Part shown: in pieces, positions 15,940 through 25,501 of the stretch
Layout of the letters: each line of letters starts with the position of its first letter
How positions within the stretch are numbered: the first letter of the stretch is position 1
Assembly: GCA_003223245.1 (NCBI GenBank)
Contig: QHYI01000136.1
Span: forward strand, 71,851 to 135,850
Length of the DNA stretch: 64,000 bases
Source: Acidobacteriota bacterium
GTDB taxonomy: Bacteria > Acidobacteriota > Terriglobia > Acidiferrales > UBA7541
Direction: 5' to 3'
Position numbers and translations under genes: made by a program
The notes under the pieces: generated by a model
Seen by the model: only the letters and a program-made list of their open reading frames with translations
Databases searched by the model: none
What the model was told of the DNA's origin: nothing

Positions 15940-17259
15940 ATGAGCGCCGCAGCATTTCCTGCAAACTCAGAACCGGGCCCGACTCCACTGACGCGAAATC
16001 AGATTCGCGGGTTCTGGGCTTCCTGGGGAGGCTGGGCGCTGGACGGAATGGACTCGTTTATTTATGCGCTGGTGCTCGTGCCGTCTCTGCGGGAACTTCT
16101 GCCGCGCTCGGGTATTGCCGCGACGAAAGGCAACATCGGTTTTTACGGCGGATTGCTGTTTGCGCTGTTTTTGGTGGGCTGGGGGCTGGCGTTTTTGTGG
16201 GGGCCGGTCGGAGACAAGTTTGGGCGCGTTCGAACGCTCATGCTGACCATCGTGTGGTATTCCGTTTTTACGTTTCTGAGCGCGATCGTCACGGGCGTGT
16301 GGCAGCTGGCCATTTTGCGGTTGCTTGCGGGAATCGGGATTGGCGGCGAGTGGGCCATGGGCGGGACTTTCGTGGCTGAAGAATGGCCCGAGGAGAAGCG
16401 GCTTGCGGGCGCGGGATACCTGCACACGGGATATTACGTAGGAACCTTTCTTGCAGCGGCTCTCAACTTTCTAATCGGCAGTTATTTTGGAGCATCAGCT
16501 TGGCGCGTAATGTTTGCGGTGGGCGGGTTGCCCGCGCTGTTGCTGGCCTGGGTGCGGTACGGCGTGACCGAACCGGAGCGCTGGAAACAAAAAGAAAATG
16601 TCGTGCGCTCCTGGAAAATTTGGCGGCCCTTTTCGGCGCTTTTTTCAAAGGCGCTCTGCCGCCGGACGATCCTGAATTCGCTGTACATGCTGGCGTCGAT
16701 TTGCGGATTGTGGGCAGGAACAGTTTACGTGCCCGCGGCAGTAACCACGCTGGCGGAGGCGGCCGGAAAGATTGGCCCGCCGGCCGCGCAGCTGGCTTCG
16801 CACGCAGCGATGTTGGTTTCGTTCGCGACGATTCTCGGCTGCCTGGCGATGCCGTGGCTCGCGGAAAAATTCGGCCGACGCGGCGCGCTGGGGTTCTATT
16901 TTGCGTTGATGCTTGCGTTCATTGCTGCAACGTTCGGGAAAGTCTTTTATCTCGGGGCGGCGGCGCTCCCGTGGTTTTTTGCGTGCCTTTTCTTCCTGGG
17001 ATTCGGCGGGGCGAATTTTGCGGTGTACACGCTTTGGCTGCCGGAGCAGTATCCTACGGAGTGCCGTGCCAGCGCGTTTGCGTTTTCCACTTCGTTCGCG
17101 CGCTTTGCAGGGGCGGGAATAACCTTTCTCGTCGGCTTTGGCGTCGAGCGCTACGGCTCGCTGGGAGTTCCCGTAGCGCTGACGTCGATAGCCTTTGTGA
17201 TTGGTTTATTGCTCGTTCCTTTTGGAGCAGAGACCCGCGGAGAATGCCTGCCCGCCTAG
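15940..17259 (+). CDS. Major facilitator superfamily carrier (AAHS/sugar-acid-type)
   Basis: About 439 residues with twelve predicted membrane helices. The MFS loop motif between helices 2 and 3 is present as GPVGDKFGRVR, and a half-copy follows helix 8 (LAEKFGRRGALG). Helix 4-5 has GIGIGGEWAMGGTFVAE, a pattern typical of the aromatic acid:H+ symporter and sialic-acid-type branches (GiG.GGEw......v.E). The substrate is likely an organic acid. The ATG at 15940 (MSAAAFPAN) is preferred to a more distal ATG at 15883. The Ldh-family oxidoreductase starts 20 bases downstream, so the two probably form an operon for uptake and oxidation of a 2-hydroxy acid. Confidence 0.88.
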   Translation: MSAAAFPANSEPGPTPLTRNQIRGFWASWGGWALDGMDSFIYALVLVPSLRELLPRSGIAATKGNIGFYGGLLFALFLVGWGLAFLWGPVGDKFGRVRTLMLTIVWYSVFTFLSAIVTGVWQLAILRLLAGIGIGGEWAMGGTFVAEEWPEEKRLAGAGYLHTGYYVGTFLAAALNFLIGSYFGASAWRVMFAVGGLPALLLAWVRYGVTEPERWKQKENVVRSWKIWRPFSALFSKALCRRTILNSLYMLASICGLWAGTVYVPAAVTTLAEAAGKIGPPAAQLASHAAMLVSFATILGCLAMPWLAEKFGRRGALGFYFALMLAFIAATFGKVFYLGAAALPWFFACLFFLGFGGANFAVYTLWLPEQYPTECRASAFAFSTSFARFAGAGITFLVGFGVERYGSLGVPVALTSIAFVIGLLLVPFGAETRGECLPA

Positions 17260-17279
17260 CGCCCCGCATCCGGTGAAAC

Positions 17280-18371
17280 ATGACCGAAGTACAATCCAAG
17301 ATTTTTCCCATCGAAAGACTGCGCGAATTCTGCATCCGCGTGTTTCTGCATTTTGGCGTACCGAACAGTGATGCCGACCAAGCTGCGGACGTGCTAGCCT
17401 GCGCGGATTTGCGCGGCGTCGACTCGCACGGCGTGGCGCGGATGTGCAGCTATTGCGGGATGCTCAGCGAAGGCCACATCAATCCGAAGCCCAAAATCAA
17501 AATCGTGCGATCGACGGCGAGCACCGCGACGGTCGATGGCGACAACGGCCTAGGGCTGGTGGTTGGCCCGCAAGCGAATCGCATTGCGATGGACATGGCG
17601 GAAAAATGCGGCTCGGGCTGGGTGAGCCTCTGCAATACCAATCATTTTGGCATTGCCGGGTATTACGTTTTGAAGGCCCTGGAGCGCGATTTGATCGGCT
17701 GGGCAATGACCAATTCGACGAAGCTGGTGGCGCCGCTGTGGGGCGCGGAACGCATGCTGGGCACGAATCCCATTGCGATTGCGTTTCCAGGGAAAGAAGA
17801 ACCGCCGATCGTGATTGACATGGCGACCAGTGCGGCGGCGTACGGAAAAATCGAACTTGCGCGCCGCCGAGGCGAGCCCATTCCAGAAGGCTGGGCCATC
17901 GATCGCCAGGGCCGCCGCACCAGGAATCCCAATGAGATGATTGACGGTGGAGCGATGCTGCCGCTCGGTTCGGAGCGCGAACGCGGCGGCCACAAGGGCT
18001 ACGCGCTGGCGATGATGGTGGATATTCTTTGCGGCCCGCTGAGCGGGGCGAATTGGGGGCCGTTTGCGCCGCCGTTTGCATTGCGCCAGGAAATTCCGAA
18101 GCGCAGTGTGGGGAAGGGCATCGGACACTTTTTCGGGGCGATGCGCATTGACGGTTTTATGGACGCCGACGAATTCAAACGCCAGATCGACGAGTACATT
18201 CGCGTGTTTCGCGCGACGAAGCCTGCACCGGGCACGCGTGGCCCACTGATTCCGGGCGACCCGGAGCGCGAAGCGGAGCAGGTGCGGCGAAAAAAGGGCG
18301 TGCCATTGATTTTGCCGGTGGTCGAGGAGTTGCGGGTTATTTCGCAGAAGACCGGCATTCCGTTCGAGTGA
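17280..18371 (+). CDS. Ldh-family NAD(P)-dependent oxidoreductase (malate/L-lactate/ureidoglycolate type)
   Basis: A 363-residue member of the malate/L-lactate dehydrogenase family that is unrelated in fold to classic LDH. Recognisable blocks are DLRGVDSHGVARM (residues about 45-57, with the active-site Asp-Ser-His), the NTNHFGIAGYY segment with the catalytic histidine, the GTNPIAIAFP strand and the DMATSAAAYGKIE block. Members oxidise 2-hydroxy acids such as malate, lactate, 2,3-diketogulonate or ureidoglycolate, so the precise substrate cannot be named. It follows the MFS carrier by 20 bases and ends 6 bases from the convergent glcF stop. Confidence 0.9.
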   Translation: MTEVQSKIFPIERLREFCIRVFLHFGVPNSDADQAADVLACADLRGVDSHGVARMCSYCGMLSEGHINPKPKIKIVRSTASTATVDGDNGLGLVVGPQANRIAMDMAEKCGSGWVSLCNTNHFGIAGYYVLKALERDLIGWAMTNSTKLVAPLWGAERMLGTNPIAIAFPGKEEPPIVIDMATSAAAYGKIELARRRGEPIPEGWAIDRQGRRTRNPNEMIDGGAMLPLGSERERGGHKGYALAMMVDILCGPLSGANWGPFAPPFALRQEIPKRSVGKGIGHFFGAMRIDGFMDADEFKRQIDEYIRVFRATKPAPGTRGPLIPGDPEREAEQVRRKKGVPLILPVVEELRVISQKTGIPFE

Positions 18372-18377
18372 TTTCTT

Positions 18378-19709
18378 TCACCGCACTCTCTCTAGCAAAG
18401 ACTCGGGCGATTGGGCGCGGATGGAAGCGTCGAGCAGTTGAATCGTGTGAACTACGGGCGTCTTCTGATGGCGCCGGGCAAGGGCGGCCTGGAGTTGGAG
18501 AATGCAGCCGGGGTTGCCGGTGGCAACGATGTTGGGTTTCAGTTGAGAAATGAGGTTTGCTTTGCGATCGCCGAGGGCGTTAGCAGCGTCGGGCTGCACA
18601 AGATTGTAAATTCCCGCGGAGCCGCAGCAGATGGCGGATTCGGGAATTTCCGTGAGTTCGAGACCGGGAATGCTCGAAAGCAAGGCGCGGGGTTGCGAGC
18701 GCACACCCTGCGCATGCTGCAAATGGCAGGAATCGTGAAACGCCACGCGTAATTTGAGGGGATGACGGCGCGTGCGAGGCTCAAGTTCGGCGAGAACTTC
18801 CGTAATGTCCTTGCATTTCGAGGAAAAAGCCTTTGCGCGTTCGGCGTAGTCGGGATCGTCGCGAAGCAGGTGGCCATATTCCTTCACATTGGAGCCGCAT
18901 CCGGCGGCGTTGGTGATGATTGTTTCGACGTTGGCTTGCTCAAAGGCATCCATCGTTCTCTTCGCGAGGTCGAGGGCCGCCGATTCTTCTCCCGCGTGCA
19001 CAAGCAACGCGCCGCAGCACGGTTGCGCTTGCGGGGCGATCACTTCGCAGCCTTCCGCGGCGAGAACGCGAGCCGTAGCCGCGTTGACGTGTGAGAAAAA
19101 CTCGCGCTGCACGCAGCCGAGAAGCAGGCCCACGCGGCGGCGTTTTGTGCCCATGGCCCGAGTGACTTCTGGGACGGCTTCTTGCGGCGCAAGCTTGGGG
19201 AGCAGCGCCTCCATAGCCCGCCATTTTTTGGGCAGAAGCTTCGTCAGGCGCAACGCCCGCACGAATGCCTGCAAGCCGGACTTTTGATAAGCGAGGAGTG
19301 GCGTGCGCAAGCGGTGCAGACGCTCCGGCCGAGTGAACCGTTCAAAAAGAAAATGGCGATGGCGTTTCTCAGCGGCCGGGCGCGTGAAATTGCGTTCGAT
19401 TTGCGCCCGTGTGGCTTCGATCAGCTTGCCGTAGTCCACGCCGGAAGGGCAGGCGGTCATGCAAGCCATGCAGCCGAGGCAGGTATCGAAGTGGCTGACC
19501 CATTTGGCGTTGATTTCCGCTGAGCCTTCCGAGGCGAGCTTCATCAAGTAGATGCGCCCACGCGGCGAATCCATCTCCTGGTTCCATAGGGCGTACGTTG
19601 GACAAACGGGGAGACAGAAGCCGCAGTGCACGCACTTGTCGATGATGGCCAGGGAAGGAGGGTGGCGGGTGTCAAAGGCGGAAGGAAGCGGATTGGCGAT
19701 GGTTGTCAT
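18378..19709 (-). CDS. glcF: Glycolate oxidase iron-sulfur subunit
   Basis: A 443-residue subunit of the membrane-associated glycolate dehydrogenase GlcDEF, which oxidises glycolate to glyoxylate and passes electrons to the respiratory chain. It carries two ferredoxin-like cluster motifs, CVHCGFCLPVCP (from about residue 26) and CLGCMACMTACP, followed by two CCG domains (CCGALLVH and CCGSAGIYN) as in heterodisulfide reductase-like proteins. Within the operon it comes last, after glcD and glcE. A TTG at 19736 could add 9 residues; the ATG at 19709 (MTTIANPLP) is preferred. Confidence 0.93.
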   Translation of the reverse strand: MTTIANPLPSAFDTRHPPSLAIIDKCVHCGFCLPVCPTYALWNQEMDSPRGRIYLMKLASEGSAEINAKWVSHFDTCLGCMACMTACPSGVDYGKLIEATRAQIERNFTRPAAEKRHRHFLFERFTRPERLHRLRTPLLAYQKSGLQAFVRALRLTKLLPKKWRAMEALLPKLAPQEAVPEVTRAMGTKRRRVGLLLGCVQREFFSHVNAATARVLAAEGCEVIAPQAQPCCGALLVHAGEESAALDLAKRTMDAFEQANVETIITNAAGCGSNVKEYGHLLRDDPDYAERAKAFSSKCKDITEVLAELEPRTRRHPLKLRVAFHDSCHLQHAQGVRSQPRALLSSIPGLELTEIPESAICCGSAGIYNLVQPDAANALGDRKANLISQLKPNIVATGNPGCILQLQAALARRHQKTPVVHTIQLLDASIRAQSPESLLERVR

Positions 19710-19825
19710 TGCAAAAAGCCCAAGATGAGCCGCCAAAGGAAAAAGTACTAGAGAGATGACCGCAAAGCAATGGCAGGCGAGGGTCGAGGACGTACTGTAG
19801 ACAGAAAGTATATGCCCATCGGATT

Positions 19826-21154
19826 TCAGAGACCGTAAAGGAAGCGGGAGGGATTGAGCGTGTGGAAAGGATCGAGACGGGACCTGACGGCTTTCATGAG
19901 AGGAAGGGAGTCGCCCGGCGAGCCCCAGGCGTCGAAGGTGGGGAGTCCGGCGGGGCGGTGGAGGAGGACAAGAGAGCCTTGCCTTTGTTCGAGGCCGCTT
20001 CGAAGGCTGCTCAGCGCGCGGTGCAAATTGTTAGCAGGGCCTTCTAGGGCGAGCCAGCCGAGGCCGGTGGCGTACATCAGAGATTTCCAGTGGAGGTGCG
20101 AGGAATCGGCTGTGCCGCGGATGAGTCCGACGGTGTGTGCCAGATCCGCAGGCAGAGCGCTGATTTTGGCGATGGCGAAAGAAAAAGCCGCAAGGCTGAC
20201 GGTCCTTCGAGACTCAGGGCCAACCTGAGCTACAGGGGCGTGCTGAGAGTCGGAATGAGACCATAGTTCCTGGCGGGCGTTCCAAACCGCGGGGGAAGAT
20301 TGCGCAAATTTTGCGGACTGGCAAAGAGCGCGCAAGCGCGCTGCTTGCGCATCGAGGCCAGCTTCGGTGCCTTCGAAGAGGATGTCGATAGAGGGAGGTG
20401 TTTCCTGGCACAAGTGGGATTGAAGGGCGACGTGCGCGAGTTTAGAATCTTGGATAGTAAGAATTAGTTCCTGCGCTTCTTGGGGGCTGCTCACGGAAAT
20501 CGTGAAGGAACGCGTGTGATGGGGGAGGGGATGAAGACGAAAGACAGCGCGCGTGATGACCCCAACAGTGCCCAGAGCGCCGGTGACGAGTTTGGGAAGA
20601 TCGTAGCCCGCGACGTTTTTGACGACTTTGCCGCCGCTGCGAGCAAGCGTGCCGTCGGGGAGCGCAATGGTCACGCCGATGATGAGGTCGCGCAGCGCGC
20701 CGAAGCGCAACCGAAGCGCGCCACTGTCGTTCGTGGAGAGGATTCCGCCAATCGTTGCTCTTTCCGGCCACAGCGGATCGAGTGCAAGACGCTGGCCGTG
20801 CTGCGCGAGCGTTTCCTGTAAAGCTTTGATCGTGCAGCCCGCTTCGACGGTGGCGGTGAGGTCAGCCCAGGCGTGCTCGATGACCTTGTTAAGGCGAGCG
20901 GTGGAGAGGATGACGTCCGCGCGTGAGGGCGGATTGCCCCAGCCAAGCTTGGTACCGCCCCCTCGCGGGAGGACGGCGAGTTTGGATTCGTTCGCGAGAC
21001 CGAGCGCCTCGGCTAGTTGTTGTTCGGTTGATGGTTCGAGGGCCAGTTGAGGCTGGACTCCACAAACGGTGTCGGCGGGTGTTGCCGGGCGTATTTGGTC
21101 GGCGCCCAGGACAGCGCGGAAATTGCTTTCGAGTGTGGCGGAGGTCGGAGTCAT
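19826..21154 (-). CDS. glcE: Glycolate oxidase FAD-binding subunit GlcE
   Basis: About 442 residues with a PCMH/FAD_binding_4 domain: LPRGGGTKLGWG near the N-terminus, ATIGGILSTNDSGALR, the DL..G..i.LPDG segment, and AGYDLPKLVTGALGTVGVIT. A shorter, divergent C-terminal half than GlcD and the C-terminal FHTLNPSRF motif are typical of GlcE. It acts with GlcD and GlcF in glycolate oxidation. The ATG at 21154 (MTPTSATLESNF) is chosen; the frame runs upstream into a repeat sequence. It is separated from glcF by 116 bases and from glcD by the same repeat. Confidence 0.92.
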   Translation of the reverse strand: MTPTSATLESNFRAVLGADQIRPATPADTVCGVQPQLALEPSTEQQLAEALGLANESKLAVLPRGGGTKLGWGNPPSRADVILSTARLNKVIEHAWADLTATVEAGCTIKALQETLAQHGQRLALDPLWPERATIGGILSTNDSGALRLRFGALRDLIIGVTIALPDGTLARSGGKVVKNVAGYDLPKLVTGALGTVGVITRAVFRLHPLPHHTRSFTISVSSPQEAQELILTIQDSKLAHVALQSHLCQETPPSIDILFEGTEAGLDAQAARLRALCQSAKFAQSSPAVWNARQELWSHSDSQHAPVAQVGPESRRTVSLAAFSFAIAKISALPADLAHTVGLIRGTADSSHLHWKSLMYATGLGWLALEGPANNLHRALSSLRSGLEQRQGSLVLLHRPAGLPTFDAWGSPGDSLPLMKAVRSRLDPFHTLNPSRFLYGL

Positions 21155-21159
21155 GTTTG

Positions 21160-21262
21160 GCAATCGCGCTAACGGCGTACACCGTAAAAGCGGCGTCCCT
21201 TCGGCTGCGCTCCGGACAAGCAAGCCGCCCTTCGGGGCTCAGGGTAAACCGCACGCCAAAAC
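21160..21262. repeat. Repeat-like insert between glcD and glcE
   Basis: The intergenic DNA contains CCCTTCGGCTGCGCTCCGG followed by GCCCTTCGGGGCTCAGGGTA. These units resemble the CCTTCGACTCCGCTCAGGG-type palindromic repeats scattered in many soil-bacterial genomes. They lie exactly where glcD ends and glcE starts and could affect coupling of the two genes. Identification is by pattern only. Confidence 0.45.
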
Positions 21263-21269
21263 GGAGACA

Positions 21270-22721
21270 TCAGAAGCGCTCCGCGAGCCCGGCGGATTCA
21301 AGGGGATGGGGAACGTATTCGCCGGGTTTCTCGCCACAAAGGCGCGGCGTCGGAAAAACTTTTGTGGGATTCGAGAGTTGCATGGGATCGAAGGCGCAGC
21401 GGACGCGCTGCATGGTGGCGAGGTCGGGCTCGGCAAACATTTTGGACATCATGCACTTCTTTTCTTCGCCCACGCCGTGTTCACCGGTAATGGAGCCTCC
21501 TGCAGCGATACAAAGCTCGAGAATTTTCATCGAGAGTGCGAGGGCGGCTTCTTCTTGACCGGGGATGCGGCGGTCGTACAGCACTAGCGGATGGAGATTG
21601 CCATCGCCAGCATGAAACACATTGGCGACGCGTAGGCCGTTTTTCTTGCTCAAGCGCTCAATTTCGCTCATCACTTGAGGAAGAGCCGTGCGGGGGATTA
21701 CGCCGTCCTGGACGAGGTAGTTGGGCGAGATGCGGCCCACGGCCGCGAAGGCAGCTTTGCGGCCCTTCCAGACAAGGGCGCGCTCGGCCTCGGATTGCGC
21801 GACACGAATTTCCCAAGCCCCGTTTGAACGGCAAATTTCATCCACCTGCGTCATAAGCGCTTCGACTTCGGCAAGCGGGCCATCAAGCTCGACGAGAAGC
21901 AGGCCGCCGCAATCAGGATAGTTGGCGTGCACGGCAGCCTCGGCGGCCTGAATGGCGAGGTTGTCCATCATCTCGATGGCGGCGGGAAGCATGCCCAAAG
22001 CGATGATGCCGCTCACGGCTGCGCCAGCTTCGTTGGTGGAAGGAAAAGCAGCGAGCAGCGTGCGGACGCATTCGGGGCGCTTAACGATGCGAAGAATAAT
22101 TTTCGTCGCGACGCCAAGCGTGCCTTCGGAGCCGACAAAAACGCCGGTGAGATCGTAGCCGGGAGTGTCGAGCGTCTTTCCGCCGAGATGGACGAGCGAG
22201 CCGTCGGGAAGAACGACCTCGAGGCCGAGCACATGCGTGGTGGTAAATCCGTATTTCAGGCAGTGCGCGCCGCCGGAATTTTCCGCCACGTTGCCACCGA
22301 TGCTGCAAACCGATTGCGAAGAAGGATCGGGCGCGTAGAAATACTCCTGTGGCTGGACGCGGCCGGTCACATCGAGATTGATGACTCCGGGCTCGACCAC
22401 CACGCGGGCGTTGGGAATGTCAACTTCCAGAATGCGATTCATGCGCGCAAGGCTGAGAACGATGCCGTTTTCCACCGGAAGCGCACCGCCACTTAGACCT
22501 GTACCGGAGCCGCGCGCCACAAACGGAATTTTTTCGCGATGGCTTACGCGGAGGATGGCCTGAACTTGTTCGGTCGAGGAAGGAAGCAAGACGGCGCGCG
22601 GAAGGACCCGGAAATTCGTGAGGCCATCACATTCGTAGGTATGGAGTTCCTCGGGGGAGGAGATAACACCGTGGTCGCCCACGATCGAGCGGAATTCGTC
22701 CAGGATGGAGGTGTTCATCAT
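21270..22721 (-). CDS. glcD: Glycolate oxidase FAD-linked catalytic subunit
   Basis: A 483-residue FAD-linked oxidase, the catalytic subunit of glycolate dehydrogenase. The FAD_binding_4 domain shows FVARGSGTGLSGGALP and VCSIGGNVAENSGGAHCLKYG, the SEGTLGVATKI strand, and the C-terminal FAD-oxidase domain shows the conserved HAGDGNLHPLVLYD and GEHGVGEEKK motifs that bind the substrate/metal. It is first in a minus-strand glcDEF order. Two adjacent ATG codons (22721 and 22718) are possible starts. The divergent malate synthase gene begins 285 bases away, so the shared intergenic region likely carries regulation for glycolate use. Confidence 0.95.
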   Translation of the reverse strand: MMNTSILDEFRSIVGDHGVISSPEELHTYECDGLTNFRVLPRAVLLPSSTEQVQAILRVSHREKIPFVARGSGTGLSGGALPVENGIVLSLARMNRILEVDIPNARVVVEPGVINLDVTGRVQPQEYFYAPDPSSQSVCSIGGNVAENSGGAHCLKYGFTTTHVLGLEVVLPDGSLVHLGGKTLDTPGYDLTGVFVGSEGTLGVATKIILRIVKRPECVRTLLAAFPSTNEAGAAVSGIIALGMLPAAIEMMDNLAIQAAEAAVHANYPDCGGLLLVELDGPLAEVEALMTQVDEICRSNGAWEIRVAQSEAERALVWKGRKAAFAAVGRISPNYLVQDGVIPRTALPQVMSEIERLSKKNGLRVANVFHAGDGNLHPLVLYDRRIPGQEEAALALSMKILELCIAAGGSITGEHGVGEEKKCMMSKMFAEPDLATMQRVRCAFDPMQLSNPTKVFPTPRLCGEKPGEYVPHPLESAGLAERF

Positions 22722-22814
22722 GGAGCCACGGTACATTTTATGCTTTTGTTAAGGAAGAGAGAAGCACAGGGAGCGGTGTGGTCGCAGAGGAAGGCCGCAG
22801 CAGTGCCTGCTTGT

Positions 22815-22839
22815 TGGAGGCGGGCTCCCGCCCCTACAG
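22815..22839. repeat. Short GGCGGG-CT-CCCGCC palindrome of a dispersed intergenic type
   Basis: Within the glcD/malate-synthase divergent region the sequence GGCGGGCTCCCGCC (22819-22832) sits in a context (TTGTTGGAGG before, CCTACAG after) that resembles a common GC-rich mini-repeat of environmental genomes. The rest of 22722-23005 has no gene; it must contain the promoters of both directions, but no clear boxes were identified. Confidence 0.4.
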
Positions 22840-23005
22840 CCAAGGAAGACGCAACCCCTTGGCATGAACGGGGGCAAGGCGTACGCGTATACCATCGGTG
22901 GTTGCACCTAGCAGAGTAGCGGGTAAGCAGGTATTGACCCGGCCTGGGAATAGTGCTCTAGTTCGGCTAATGCGCGGCAGGCGTAGCGAAATGGCGAGGT
23001 GACGG

Positions 23006-23386
23006 ATGATTCGCGAAGACATTCGGGCGAAATTCCCGGAACTGCTTGGCGTCCGGCGAATCCATGGCCGCGAAATTGATATCGAAGAGACGATCGTATC
23101 TCTCACCAGAGAACTGCGGCCGGCGATTGCCGCGGCGTTGGGGGCACGCCGTGAACTCCTGCAATCGAGCGGCCCCGTCACACGAAAATACGCCTGGCCG
23201 GCCTGGGATGAGAAATTCGAGGACCCTCTCAGCGGCCAATTGTGGACCTTTCGCCAGATTGTCCAAGGCATGATCGATAATTTTCTTGGTCGCGAGAGCG
23301 AATGGCGGTGGCGGCTGAAACAATCCCGGACTGGAGCTCACCGGGCCTTGGCATCCTCTGGATATGGCCTTCAATGCCTTGAATAG
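23006..23386 (+). CDS. Malate synthase, N-terminal part before a frameshift
   Basis: The frame starting with ATG at 23006 (MIREDIRAKFPELLGVRRIH) encodes about 104 residues of plausible protein up to ..FLGRESEWRWRL and then turns into nonsense that ends at 23386. The continuing sense frame is one base ahead: just after CTG at 23315-23317, reading AACAATCCC rather than AAACAATCC gives NNPGLELTGPWHPLDMAFNA and runs straight into the malate synthase body. One surplus A in the GAAAC at 23317-23321 accounts for it. Together the two parts would make about 765 residues. It may be a sequencing or assembly error or a real, recent mutation. Confidence 0.7.
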   Translation: MIREDIRAKFPELLGVRRIHGREIDIEETIVSLTRELRPAIAAALGARRELLQSSGPVTRKYAWPAWDEKFEDPLSGQLWTFRQIVQGMIDNFLGRESEWRWRLKQSRTGAHRALASSGYGLQCLE

Positions 23387-25304
23387 CGCCGCGCCGATGA
23401 ACATGCCGGATTTTGAAGATGCCTCGCCGCCGCACTTTCAGCCGGACGGGACCGCGAAGAACCAGCCGGTGGGCATTTTTGCCGCGCTGCAAAATGCCAA
23501 GGAAATTCTGGAAGGGCGCTGGGAAGGTCGCGCGTACGAAGCGACCAAGAAGGGGCAGAAGCGAACCTATAAACTGCAGAAGCCAGCCGCGCAGTGGCCA
23601 AAACGCTTCGTGCGACCGCCGAGTATTCACGTGCAATACGATCACGTTGTTGTGGATGGCCAACCCGCGCCGGGGATAATTCCGATCGTAGTGCTTTGGG
23701 CGGTGAACCTTTACGAATCTCTGACGCGCGCTGGAACAGGCATCTACTTCTATATTCCAAAACTGCAGACTCCGCGGGAGGCGCTCATTGTTGAGAAGCT
23801 TCTTGCGAGGCTGGAAGGCTTGCTCGGCTTAGCCGCGGGCTCGTTCAAGATTAAGATGCTCTACGAAGAGGGAAACGCCGGCAGGACCTTGCCGGCGATT
23901 TGCTGGACTCTGCGACGCCGCTTGCTGGGCACGAATGTGGGCCGCTGGGACTATTTGGGCAGCCTGATCGAAATATGGAAGGACGATGCACAAGGCGTGT
24001 TTCCGGACCCGCAGACGATCGGGATGGCCTCGCCGAACATGATCGCCTATCAGCGCTACAATGCGCTGACCATGCTGCTGGCGGGAACCAAAAACGGCGA
24101 GCTGACGCAAGCCGCAGCGATCGGCGGGATGGCCGCCGTGATGATCTATCCGCAAAGCGATCCGTACGGCCGTGCGCGTTACAACCCCATCGCGCTGCGG
24201 GGAATGGTATTGGACAAATTGCGCGAGCGGTTGCTCGGCTTGATGTTCGTGCCGGGAAGTGGCTTGTCCCCCGAGCAGCCGCACACACTGGAGGAGCTTC
24301 TTTCGGGCCGGGTAAAAGGCCGGCTGTATGATGCCTACCGGCAAAGCTGGGTGGCCAGCCCCGAACCGGCCTACGTGGCAGCAGGCAATGCGCCGCTGCG
24401 CACGCCCATCGAGCAACTTCAGACACGGCTCGACGCGCCGGTTCAGACCGTCGATGTGCAAGGGAAACGCGTGCCAACCGTGGAAAGCGGTCTTGATCAG
24501 GCCGAGCGCGCGGTGCTGCAATCGCGCGGCTTGCTCGATGGGGCCGGCAAAATCACGCCGCGGGTGCTCCCTGCGGAAAGCATCGACGCGCCGGAGAAAA
24601 TCTTGACGGTCGAACTCTGGAATGCGATTTACGGGGTCCCCAAAGGCGACATAACCATCGATCATATGCAGCATTCGTTTTACATGGCCGCGAATTACGG
24701 ATTTCAGATCCTGAATGGAAATTTCGCTGCGGCAATCGATGATTACGAGCTGAACCTTCGCTTCATGAACGACCTGGCGACTTACCGGATCAATGTCTCC
24801 TGGCTCTGGACGCTGCTGCGCCATCGAGCGACGATCACCCAGGATGGGTATCTGAAGCGCGCGGCGCTCACCGAAAACGGCGTTATTCCCTCGGTCAAGG
24901 ATTTCCCGGTCAAGGCGGGTATGCGCTTCACGCCCGAGCTGTTTCTGAAGGTTTGGGAGAACCACAACGAGTGGACCGCCGCGTTTTTCGCCGAGCTGGA
25001 CCGCCGCGGCGAGCCGGGCCGTTTCGACCGCTCCAAAGCGCCGGTCATCATGGAGCTTCTAAAGAGGCAGCTGCTTTCGGGCCGCTACATCCAGCACAGC
25101 GCGCGCGTGTTGTTCGTTGCGGCCGAGGCCAGTGCGCAGGACCGCGGACAACTCTTCGATGCCATTTTCGACCTTTCGCGCGAGGAGATAGCCCGGCGGG
25201 TGCAAGCCGGCTCGCTCCCGAAAAAACTCCTTGCCGCGCACGACTACATTTTTGATATCTTCCCCGGTACCGAAGTCTCCACCCGGCCAGCGACCGCACG
25301 TTAA
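23364..25304 (+). CDS. Malate synthase (AceB-like superfamily), main part
   Basis: Condenses glyoxylate with acetyl-CoA to malate. The assignment rests on NALNSAAPMNMPDFEDASPP, which aligns with INALNSGA..FMADFEDA of malate synthase A, on LLGTNVGRWDYLG, which fits the family signature (GLN.GRWDY.F), and on AAIGGMAAVMIYP (IGGMAA). The C-terminal part is more divergent and longer than in the 530-residue enzyme. The true protein starts at 23006 in another frame (see that entry); the frame used here is open from 23319 and the ATG at 23364 is internal. Lying divergent to glcDEF and upstream of a glycolate/lactate permease, it plays the role of GlcB in the E. coli glc operon. Confidence 0.82.
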   Translation: MAFNALNSAAPMNMPDFEDASPPHFQPDGTAKNQPVGIFAALQNAKEILEGRWEGRAYEATKKGQKRTYKLQKPAAQWPKRFVRPPSIHVQYDHVVVDGQPAPGIIPIVVLWAVNLYESLTRAGTGIYFYIPKLQTPREALIVEKLLARLEGLLGLAAGSFKIKMLYEEGNAGRTLPAICWTLRRRLLGTNVGRWDYLGSLIEIWKDDAQGVFPDPQTIGMASPNMIAYQRYNALTMLLAGTKNGELTQAAAIGGMAAVMIYPQSDPYGRARYNPIALRGMVLDKLRERLLGLMFVPGSGLSPEQPHTLEELLSGRVKGRLYDAYRQSWVASPEPAYVAAGNAPLRTPIEQLQTRLDAPVQTVDVQGKRVPTVESGLDQAERAVLQSRGLLDGAGKITPRVLPAESIDAPEKILTVELWNAIYGVPKGDITIDHMQHSFYMAANYGFQILNGNFAAAIDDYELNLRFMNDLATYRINVSWLWTLLRHRATITQDGYLKRAALTENGVIPSVKDFPVKAGMRFTPELFLKVWENHNEWTAAFFAELDRRGEPGRFDRSKAPVIMELLKRQLLSGRYIQHSARVLFVAAEASAQDRGQLFDAIFDLSREEIARRVQAGSLPKKLLAAHDYIFDIFPGTEVSTRPATAR

Positions 25305-25501
25305 GGGTAAGGGAGGTTGCCGAGAACGCCGGATCTGCCATTCCGAAGGTGGTTTGCGCCTGAGGAAGCCCGCCTTGCTCGGCTCTGAGCCGCCGAAAAG
25401 AAGGTTCTTCGAGCCGGCCGCCTGCGGGTGAGCAGGAATGGCAAAGGGGGCGGCAATCCCGTTTGTGAGCGGCGGAAGCCGCCTAGAATCGAGGCAGATG
25501 C

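Noticed and set aside
23829..24965. 378-codon minus-strand open frame
   Set aside because: Antisense to malate synthase, with a His/Arg-rich composition typical of shadow frames.
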